A stretch of 64,000 nt of DNA, taken from positions 124,001-188,000 of the forward strand of contig NZ_BAAAUN010000001.1 in assembly GCF_039533965.1 (NCBI RefSeq), read 5' to 3'. A program made the position numbers and the translations under genes. Below the pieces are notes generated by a model that was not told where the DNA came from, made no database searches, and saw only the letters and a list, made by a program, of their open reading frames with translations. Source of the DNA: Microbacterium luteolum (GTDB taxonomy: Bacteria > Actinomycetota > Actinomycetes > Actinomycetales > Microbacteriaceae). This document shows, in pieces, positions 58,257-64,000 of this stretch (positions within the stretch are counted from its first letter, which is position 1; each line of letters opens with the position of its first letter).

Positions 58257-59510
58257 ATGACCGACCAGACCCCGCAGGTGCGCCTGGAGCGCGCCAAAGA
58301 GGCGTCTCGCGCCACCGCAGCCCTCACCAGCGACGACAAGGTGCGCGCTCTCGAGGCGATCGCCGTGGCTCTCGAGCAGAACAGTGCCCGCATCATCGAG
58401 GCGAACGCACGCGACATCGCACGCGGGCGCGAGGACGGCATCGGCGAGTCGCTCATCGACCGTCTGCGGCTCGATGAGAAGCGCGTCGCGGCTCTCGCCG
58501 CTGCGGTGCGTCAGGTGTCCTCCCTTCCGGATCCGGTCGGCCGTGTCGTGGGCGGGCACCGCATGCCGAACGGTGTGGCTCTGGAGCAGGTGCGCGTGCC
58601 GTTCGGCGTGGTCGGAGCGATCTACGAGGCCCGTCCCAACGTGACGGTCGACATCGCGGCTCTGGCGCTGCGGTCGGGCAACGCGGTCGTGCTGCGCGGC
58701 GGGAGCGCCGCGCGCGAGTCCAACACGGTGCTGGTCGAGGTCATGCGCGACGCACTCGAGGGCGCGGGAGTCACCGCCGAGGCGATCCAGACCGTCGACG
58801 ACTTCGGTCGCGACGGCGCGAAGGCGCTCATGAACGGCCGTGGCTACATCGATGTCCTCGTCCCGCGCGGAAGCGCCGGGCTGATCGAGACCGTGGTCAC
58901 CGAGTCGACGGTCCCGGTGATCGAGACCGGAGCGGGCAACGTCCACATCCTGCTCGACGAGACCGCGCCCGACGACTGGGCGCGCGACATCGTCGTGAAC
59001 GCCAAGGTGCAGCGTCCGAGCGTGTGCAACGCGGTGGAGACGGTCCTCGTGCACCGGCAGGCGGCCCCGCGGCTCATCCCGCTGGTCGCCAGCGCGCTGC
59101 AGAGCGAAGGCGTCGCGATCCACGGCGACGATATCGTCGCCGGTCTCGTCTCGAATGTGATCCCCGCCACCGAGGAGGACTGGGCGACGGAGTACCTGAG
59201 CCTCGACATCGCGATGAAGGTCGTCGATTCGCTCGATGAGGCCCTCGATCACATCCGCCGCTACAGCACGGGCCACACCGAGTCGATCGTCACGACGGAT
59301 GCGCGTAACGCGGAGCGGTTCCTCGCGGAGGTCGACTCCGCCGTGGTGATGGCCAACGCCTCGACCCGTTTCACCGACGGAGGCGAGTTCGGATTCGGTG
59401 CGGAGGTCGGCATCTCGACGCAGAAGCTGCACGCTCGCGGCCCGATGGGGCTCTCCGAGCTGACCAGCACGAAGTGGCTCGCGCGTGGATCGGGTCAGAC
59501 CCGCGGCTGA
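58257..59510 (+). CDS. proA: Gamma-glutamyl phosphate reductase
   Basis: A 417-residue enzyme, second step of proline synthesis, reducing glutamyl-5-phosphate to the semialdehyde. It is an aldehyde-dehydrogenase relative: VPFGVVGAIYEARPNVTVDI, GSAARESN, the catalytic cysteine in VQRPSVCNAVETVLVHR region, and the C-terminal FTDGGEFGFGAEVGISTQKLHARGPMGL. No overlap with proB: nine bases separate them. Confidence 0.97.
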   Translation: MTDQTPQVRLERAKEASRATAALTSDDKVRALEAIAVALEQNSARIIEANARDIARGREDGIGESLIDRLRLDEKRVAALAAAVRQVSSLPDPVGRVVGGHRMPNGVALEQVRVPFGVVGAIYEARPNVTVDIAALALRSGNAVVLRGGSAARESNTVLVEVMRDALEGAGVTAEAIQTVDDFGRDGAKALMNGRGYIDVLVPRGSAGLIETVVTESTVPVIETGAGNVHILLDETAPDDWARDIVVNAKVQRPSVCNAVETVLVHRQAAPRLIPLVASALQSEGVAIHGDDIVAGLVSNVIPATEEDWATEYLSLDIAMKVVDSLDEALDHIRRYSTGHTESIVTTDARNAERFLAEVDSAVVMANASTRFTDGGEFGFGAEVGISTQKLHARGPMGLSELTSTKWLARGSGQTRG

Positions 59511-59514
59511 GGGC

Positions 59515-59520
59515 TAGACT
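59515..59520 (+). promoter_or_regulatory. -10 element of the small membrane-protein gene
   Basis: TAGACT, predicted start near 59527, 49 bases before the ATG at 59576. It begins five bases after the proA stop. Confidence 0.45.
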
Positions 59521-59575
59521 GGGGGACGCTGTCCCGCTCAGGATCCCGAAGAGCACGCCACGAAACGGAGTCACG

Positions 59576-59800
59576 ATGAACCTCGTCGCACAGATCGCGA
59601 TGGCCGCCGCCGAAACAGAGCATCACGGCAACGTCCAGCTCGAGACGCTGATCTTCGGGGTCATCGCCATCATCGTCTTCGCCTTCCTGGCTCTGGTGAC
59701 CCTGTCGTACAAGAACGTCGCCAACCGTCATTCCGCGAAGGCTGAGGCCTGGGCCGCGAAGCACGGCAAGGACGGACACGAGGCAGGACACGGCCACTAG
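59576..59800 (+). CDS. Small single-span membrane protein with histidine-rich tail
   Basis: A 74-residue protein ([19 protein letters not shown]...) with one membrane segment at about 23-45 ([21 protein letters not shown]) and a short cytoplasmic tail ending [13 protein letters not shown]. The tail holds four His and might bind metal. It lies between proA and nadD, a position conserved in Microbacteriaceae as far as I recall. Not recognised as a named family. Confidence 0.7.
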   Translation: MNLVAQIAMAAAETEHHGNVQLETLIFGVIAIIVFAFLALVTLSYKNVANRHSAKAEAWAAKHGKDGHEAGHGH

Positions 59801-59807
59801 GCCCTTC

Positions 59808-60413
59808 ATGAATGCTGCTGCGACCACGCGCACCCCGCGCATCGGCGTGATGGGCGGAACGTTCGACCCCATCCATCATGGCCACCTGGTCGCCGCGAGC
59901 GAGGTCGCGCACTCCTTCGATCTCGACGAGGTGGTGTTCGTCCCGACCGGCCATCCGTGGCAGAAGTCCGACGTCACCCCCAGCGAGCACCGCTATCTGA
60001 TGACGGTGATCGCCACGGCATCCAACCCGCAGTTCACGGTCAGCAGGGTCGACATCAATCGTGAGGGACCGACCTACACGATCGACACGCTCCGCGATCT
60101 GAAGCGCGATCGGCCCGATGCGGAGCTGTTCTTCATCACCGGAGCGGATGCCGTAGCGCAAATTCTCAGTTGGAGGGACCATGATGAGTTGTGGGAGTTG
60201 GCCCACTTCGTCGCGGTCTCTCGCCCAGGACACGTCCTGAGCACCGACGGCCTCCCGAGCGACAACGTCAGCCAACTGGAGGTACCGGCACTGTCGATCT
60301 CATCGACGGTCTGCCGTGAACGCGTTCGCGACGATCAGCCGGTCTGGTACCTGGTCCCCGACGGAGTCGTTCAGTACATCGCGAAGCATCATCTGTATCG
60401 GAGCAAGGCATGA
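59808..60413 (+). CDS. nadD: Nicotinate-nucleotide adenylyltransferase
   Basis: A 201-residue NAD-biosynthesis enzyme that adenylates nicotinate mononucleotide. The nucleotidyl-transferase signature is [19 protein letters not shown] and the second motif is [14 protein letters not shown] short N-terminal extension ([12 protein letters not shown]) precedes the core. It starts eight bases after the small membrane-protein gene and overlaps the next gene by four bases. Confidence 0.96.
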   Translation: MNAAATTRTPRIGVMGGTFDPIHHGHLVAASEVAHSFDLDEVVFVPTGHPWQKSDVTPSEHRYLMTVIATASNPQFTVSRVDINREGPTYTIDTLRDLKRDRPDAELFFITGADAVAQILSWRDHDELWELAHFVAVSRPGHVLSTDGLPSDNVSQLEVPALSISSTVCRERVRDDQPVWYLVPDGVVQYIAKHHLYRSKA

Positions 60414-61648
60414 GTACTTCGGATCAGCAGGATCACGGTCCGCTGACGCGCAAGCAGCTGCGGGAGATCCGCCTGACGGGTTCCACGCCCGTGATCACCC
60501 CGGAAGAGGCGGCGGCAGCGGCCGAGACGGCCCCGCCCGCGCCGCCCCTGCCCCGCGCCTCGGAGCCGGTGGAGATCCCTCCCGCCCCCGACGCTGTCGA
60601 TGATGCGGGCGTCCCGCTGACGCGTCGCCAGGTCCGCGAGCAGGAGCGGATCAAGACCGGTGCTGTTCCCGTGGGCGAAGAGCATGCCCCTGTCCAGGAT
60701 CAGGCGCCCGCGACGCCCGAGGTCATCGAGCCTGAGGTCGTCGAGCCTGAAGCTGTCGAAGCTGAGGTCGTCGAGCCGGAAGTCAGCGCTCCTGAGACGG
60801 TCGAGCCGCAGGCCCCAGAATTCGCCATGCCGACCCCGGCGCCGGCGTCGTCGGGCATCGTCTCCGGCGTCCCCGACTTCTCCGCTCCCGCCCCGGCCGA
60901 CACGGCGGGCGACGACGATGACATCGACGACGAGATCGTCGTCGAGCCGGTCCGGGCCTCCGAGGCGTCCGATTCCGTGGGGGCCGTACCGCTCGAGGTC
61001 ATCGAGGAACCGGCGGACGCCGACCGGCAGGACGACGTGGCCGCCGTCCTCGGCCTCTCAGCGGACAGCAGCGACCCCACGACCGACGATGTGCTCGCCG
61101 ATGTCGAGGACGCCGATGACGATGACGTCGCCGCGGATCCTCGCCCGACCGTCAACCCCGCTTTCGGCGAGGGCGTGCTGGCGGATGCTCCCGACGTGCA
61201 TGCACCGTTCCGCCCCTCGTTCGACGAGCTGCTCACGGTGGGCGACTCCACCGGTTCGCAGCACTCCGCACCGAACGCGCTGATCTTCACCCCGTCGCCG
61301 GGGGAGGGATCGCTCTCCGGTCCCGTCGCCTCGACGGGTGAGATCCTGGTGACCGGGTCATACGAGCTCCCGAAGGGCCTCGGCTCGCAGGGCCACGCGC
61401 ACGGGACCACCGACGGCAAGGACGTCGACGCAGTGCTCATCGACGGCGAGCTGCCGCCGGCATCATCTCCGACTCCGATCGCCGCGAGCTCCGCGGTCAG
61501 CACCATCAAGCCCGCCGGCGAGGTCATCCGCCCGCCGGCTCCCGAAAAGGGCAACCGACTCTTGCTCATCCTGGCCATCGTCGCCGGAGGTCTCGCCCTC
61601 GCGGTGGGAACCGCCGTCATCGTCGCCTTCTCAACGAATGTGTTCTGA
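60410..61648 (+). CDS. Tail-anchored acidic protein with two LTR(K/R)Q motifs
   Basis: A 412-residue protein of unknown function. The N-terminus holds two similar motifs, [14 protein letters not shown] (about 11-24) and [16 protein letters not shown] (about 69-84). About 250 residues of Ala/Pro/Asp/Glu low-complexity sequence follow, including repeated VVEPE units. The only membrane segment is at the C-terminus (about 380-412, [24 protein letters not shown]), preceded by EKGNR, so the bulk should be cytoplasmic and the tail anchored. It sits between nadD and rsfS and overlaps both by four and one bases. The double motif suggests a docking element for a partner. Confidence 0.7.
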   Translation: MSTSDQQDHGPLTRKQLREIRLTGSTPVITPEEAAAAAETAPPAPPLPRASEPVEIPPAPDAVDDAGVPLTRRQVREQERIKTGAVPVGEEHAPVQDQAPATPEVIEPEVVEPEAVEAEVVEPEVSAPETVEPQAPEFAMPTPAPASSGIVSGVPDFSAPAPADTAGDDDDIDDEIVVEPVRASEASDSVGAVPLEVIEEPADADRQDDVAAVLGLSADSSDPTTDDVLADVEDADDDDVAADPRPTVNPAFGEGVLADAPDVHAPFRPSFDELLTVGDSTGSQHSAPNALIFTPSPGEGSLSGPVASTGEILVTGSYELPKGLGSQGHAHGTTDGKDVDAVLIDGELPPASSPTPIAASSAVSTIKPAGEVIRPPAPEKGNRLLLILAIVAGGLALAVGTAVIVAFSTNVF

Positions 61649-62028
61649 TGCAATCACCTGAAACCGCCGAAGAGATGCTGAGTCTCGCCGCACAAGCCGC
61701 CATCGACAAGGGTGGTGAGGACCTCGTCGCGCTCAACGTGTCGGAGCCGCTGCCGCTCGTCGACATCTTCCTTCTCGTCACCGGGAACAGCGAGCGCAAC
61801 GTCGCCGCGATCGCCGATGAGATCGAGGACCGGCTGATCGAATCGGGCCATAAGCGCGTCCGCCGAGAGGGTCGTGCGGAGGCACGCTGGGTTCTCCTCG
61901 ACTTCGGCGACCTGATCGTTCACGTCTTCCACCAGGAGGAGCGGGTCTACTACGGCCTCGAGCGCCTCTGGAAGGACTGCCCCGTCGTCCCGATCGACGT
62001 CGCCGAGCCGGCTGCGGATCGTCCCTGA
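61648..62028 (+). CDS. rsfS: Ribosomal silencing factor RsfS
   Basis: A 126-residue protein ([33 protein letters not shown]...) that binds L14 on the 50S subunit and blocks subunit joining in stationary phase or starvation. The core LVDIFLLVTGNSERNVAAIADEIEDRL and the WVLLDFGDLIVHVFHQEERVYYGLERLW signature are present. nadD-rsfS is a very widely conserved pair; the tail-anchored gene is inserted between them. The ATG shares its A with the preceding stop (TGATG). Confidence 0.95.
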   Translation: MQSPETAEEMLSLAAQAAIDKGGEDLVALNVSEPLPLVDIFLLVTGNSERNVAAIADEIEDRLIESGHKRVRREGRAEARWVLLDFGDLIVHVFHQEERVYYGLERLWKDCPVVPIDVAEPAADRP

Positions 62029-62029
62029 C

Positions 62030-62719
62030 GTGCAGACGCACCTGATCACCGGTGCGGGCTCCGGCATCGGCGCTGTCCTCGCCCGCCGGCTGCTCGATCG
62101 CGGAGACCAGGTCGTCGCGGTCGCGAGAGACCTCGGTCGCGCCCGTGAGATCGTGGCAGAGCTTCCCGGTGTCTCGACGCTGGTGGCGGACCTCGCGAAT
62201 CCTGGCCGCATCTCCTGGGCGCTCTCGAAGCAGAACCTGCCGGAGCGCATCGACTCTGTCCTGCACGTGGCGGGTGTCGTCGACCTCGGCACGGTGGCCG
62301 ACCTTCCGCCGGCGCTGTGGGAGCAGCAGCTGGCAGTGAACCTCGTCGCACCTGCCGAGCTCACGCGGCTCCTCCTCCCGGTGCTGCGCGTGTCACGCGG
62401 ACAGGTGGTGTTCGTCAACTCGGGCGCCGGTCTGCATGCACACGCCGGGTGGTCGGCCTACGCCGCCTCGAAGCACGGGCTCAAGGCGCTGGCCGACGCC
62501 CTGCGGGCGGAAGAAGCCGAGCACGGTGTGCGCGTCACCTCGATCTTCCCCGGACGCACGGCCACGCCGATGCAGGAACGCGTGCATCAGCAGGAGGGCA
62601 GCGATTACGTGCCCGAGCGTTTCATCAGCGCGGATGCCGTCGCGACGACCATCCTCACGGCGCTCGATCTGCCGCGTGATGCGCAGATCACGGATCTGAC
62701 GGTGCGCCCCGGCGTCTGA
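62030..62719 (+). CDS. Short-chain dehydrogenase/reductase
   Basis: A 229-residue oxidoreductase starting at GTG 62030 one base past rsfS. The cofactor motif is HLITGAGSGIGAVLARRL, the NSG segment is VVFVNSGAGLHAHAG, and the catalytic Tyr and Lys are in YAASKHGLKAL (Y-x(3)-K). The Asn-Asn-Ala-Gly turn is here LHVAGVV. Substrate unknown. Together with rsfS it may close the nadD operon. Confidence 0.9.
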   Translation: MQTHLITGAGSGIGAVLARRLLDRGDQVVAVARDLGRAREIVAELPGVSTLVADLANPGRISWALSKQNLPERIDSVLHVAGVVDLGTVADLPPALWEQQLAVNLVAPAELTRLLLPVLRVSRGQVVFVNSGAGLHAHAGWSAYAASKHGLKALADALRAEEAEHGVRVTSIFPGRTATPMQERVHQQEGSDYVPERFISADAVATTILTALDLPRDAQITDLTVRPGV

Positions 62720-62725
62720 GCCGGG

Positions 62726-64000
62726 TCACGCCGTCAGGCGCGTCCTCCGCGACAGCATCCCGCGCTCTGCGCGCGTCTGCGGAGGGATCGCCGAAAGCAG
62801 CGACCGCGTGTACGGATGCGTGGGATTCCGGTAGACCTCTTCCGTGGCGCCGATCTCGACCATGTGGCCCAGATACATCACGGCGACGCGGTCGGCGATG
62901 TGCCGCACGAGCGAGAGATCGTGCGCGATGAAGACGATGGACATCCCGAGGCGCTCCCGCAGATCGCAGAGCAGGTCGATGATCTGCGCGCGGATCGACA
63001 CATCGAGCGCGGAGACCGGCTCGTCGCACACCAGCACGTCGGGGTCGAGGGCGAGAGCACGGGCGATGCCGATGCGCTGGCGCTGACCGCCGGAGAACTG
63101 ATGGGGGAAGCGCGAGGCCATCTCCGGGGTGAGTCCCACGAGTTCGAGCAGCTCTGCGACGCGGTCGCGCCGGCTGGACGGACTCCCGGTCCGTGTGGCG
63201 GCGAGAGGCTCGGCGATGATCTGCTGGACGGTCATCCTCGGATTCAGCGACATGTACGGGTCTTGGAAGACCATCTGCACGCCGCGACGGAGGATCCTGC
63301 GATCGCGCAGCCGTCCTCGCGTCACGTCCTCGTCGCGGTAGCGCAGGGTGCCGGCGTCGGGGGAGTCCAGGCCGACCAGCATGCGCGCCAGGGTCGACTT
63401 GCCGCTCCCGGACTCTCCGACGATCGCGAGGATCTCGCCGCTGCGCAACTGGAGGTCGACGCCGGCCACGGCAGCCACGCGGTGCGCGCGACGCCCGCTG
63501 CCGGAGCGGAAGGTGCGCTCGAGGCCGCGGCCGTCGAGGATCGGGGTGGAGCCGTCGTCCTCGACAGCAGCACTCACGTCCTGCGGCACGGCGTTCAGCA
63601 GCTGCAGGGTGTACGGATGCTGGGGTCGGGTGAGGACATCGTCGGCTCTGCCTGCTTCGACGATGCGCCCCGTGCGCATGACGGCGACATGATCAGCGAC
63701 CTCCATCACGACGCCGAGGTCGTGGGTGATGAGCAACATGCCCATGCCGAGTCGATCGCGCAGCGAGAGCAGCAGGTCGAGGATCTGCGCCTGGACAGTG
63801 ACGTCGAGCGCCGTCGTCGGCTCGTCGGCGATGATGAGGTCGGGTTCGAGTGCGATCGCCATCGCGATGAGGATGCGCTGACGCTGGCCGCCCGAGAACT
63901 GATGCGCGTAATCATGCACGCGCTTCTCCGGGGTGGGGATCCCGACGAGCGTCAGGAGCTCGACGGCGCGCGCCAGAGCTGCGCGCCGGCTGTCTGGCCG
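62726..64000 (-). CDS. Dual ATPase of a peptide-type ABC importer (5' end outside window)
   Basis: A minus-strand frame open to the right edge, so the N-terminus is missing; the visible part is 424 residues. It begins just before the first domain's signature [18 protein letters not shown] (Walker [13 protein letters not shown]), then has a complete second domain: Walker [10 protein letters not shown], signature [16 protein letters not shown], Walker [13 protein letters not shown]. The oligopeptide C-terminal extension [15 protein letters not shown] is present, typical of DppD/OppD/F proteins. The gene resembles the DppDF-type ATPase at 42115, but the two are separate systems. Permeases presumably lie beyond the window. 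Confidence 0.92.
   Translation of the reverse strand, partial: RPDSRRAALARAVELLTLVGIPTPEKRVHDYAHQFSGGQRQRILIAMAIALEPDLIIADEPTTALDVTVQAQILDLLLSLRDRLGMGMLLITHDLGVVMEVADHVAVMRTGRIVEAGRADDVLTRPQHPYTLQLLNAVPQDVSAAVEDDGSTPILDGRGLERTFRSGSGRRAHRVAAVAGVDLQLRSGEILAIVGESGSGKSTLARMLVGLDSPDAGTLRYRDEDVTRGRLRDRRILRRGVQMVFQDPYMSLNPRMTVQQIIAEPLAATRTGSPSSRRDRVAELLELVGLTPEMASRFPHQFSGGQRQRIGIARALALDPDVLVCDEPVSALDVSIRAQIIDLLCDLRERLGMSIVFIAHDLSLVRHIADRVAVMYLGHMVEIGATEEVYRNPTHPYTRSLLSAIPPQTRAERGMLSRRTRLTA

Noticed and set aside
62726..64000. Direct duplication of the ABC ATPase at 42115
   Set aside because: Both are dual-ATPase proteins of the same class but their sequences differ throughout; shared motifs reflect family membership, not a recent repeat.

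Overview
The window is high-GC chromosomal DNA from an actinobacterium, most likely Microbacteriaceae and probably Microbacterium or a close relative. This is inferred from gene content (whiA, rbpA, tandem clpP1/clpP2, a long eukaryote-like ileS under a translational T-box, a lysine-tailed trigger factor) and gene order; no database search was possible. Nearly every base is accounted for by genes. I see no insertion sequence, prophage, CRISPR array or integrase.

Layout. (1) 1-5270: a GNAT-type protein cut by the left edge, a DUF4126 membrane protein, a Tat-exported protein, uvrB, a TfoX-like protein, and a divergent pair of a small CxxC protein and an OhrR-type regulator. (2) 5326-16652: uvrA-uvrC-rapZ-whiA, then sodA, then the glycolytic run gap-pgk-tpiA followed by secG and rbpA. 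(3) 16724-18343: a membrane-anchored protein with a C-terminal HEVGH motif and divergent tRNA-Gly(UCC) and tRNA-Pro(UGG). (4) 18406-27591: tig, a TPR protein, clpP1-clpP2, a deoxyribose module (SorC-type regulator, deoC, complete aldehyde dehydrogenase, half aldehyde dehydrogenase lacking its catalytic domain), then clpX. (5) 27666-35637: accessory metabolism, comprising epoxide hydrolase, methyltransferase, M3 peptidase, LysR regulator, tdh-kbl threonine degradation, and an ArsR-type regulator behind a striking 14-bp-pitch operator array. (6) 35657-45386: valS, a complete peptide/nickel-type ABC importer operon, a pentapeptide-like protein and a DUF559 protein. (7) 45505-55053: T-box-controlled ileS, folC, DUF4233, ndk, VKOR, rne and DUF4031. 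(8) 55093-62719: rplU-rpmA-obg-proB-proA, a small membrane protein, nadD, a tail-anchored acidic protein, rsfS and a short-chain dehydrogenase. (9) 62726 to the right edge: a dual-ATPase ABC protein.

Functional logic. Three nucleotide-excision-repair genes lie within 8 kb, and the transcript-control genes (rapZ, whiA, rbpA, rne) sit beside central metabolism. Regulation is often visible: -10 boxes of the TAGACT/TAGGCT type recur, several exactly one step upstream of the start codon (leaderless mRNAs); palindromic operators precede the OhrR-, SorC- and ArsR-type regulators; and ileS carries a T-box with an AUC specifier.

No wholly new defence or mobile system is evident. The best candidates for new biology are the split ALDH16-like pair in the deo module, the five-site ArsR operator array, a dispersed GC-rich repeat lodged inside the ileS T-box leader, the HEVGH stalk protein, and the tail-anchored protein with two LTR(K/R)Q motifs.
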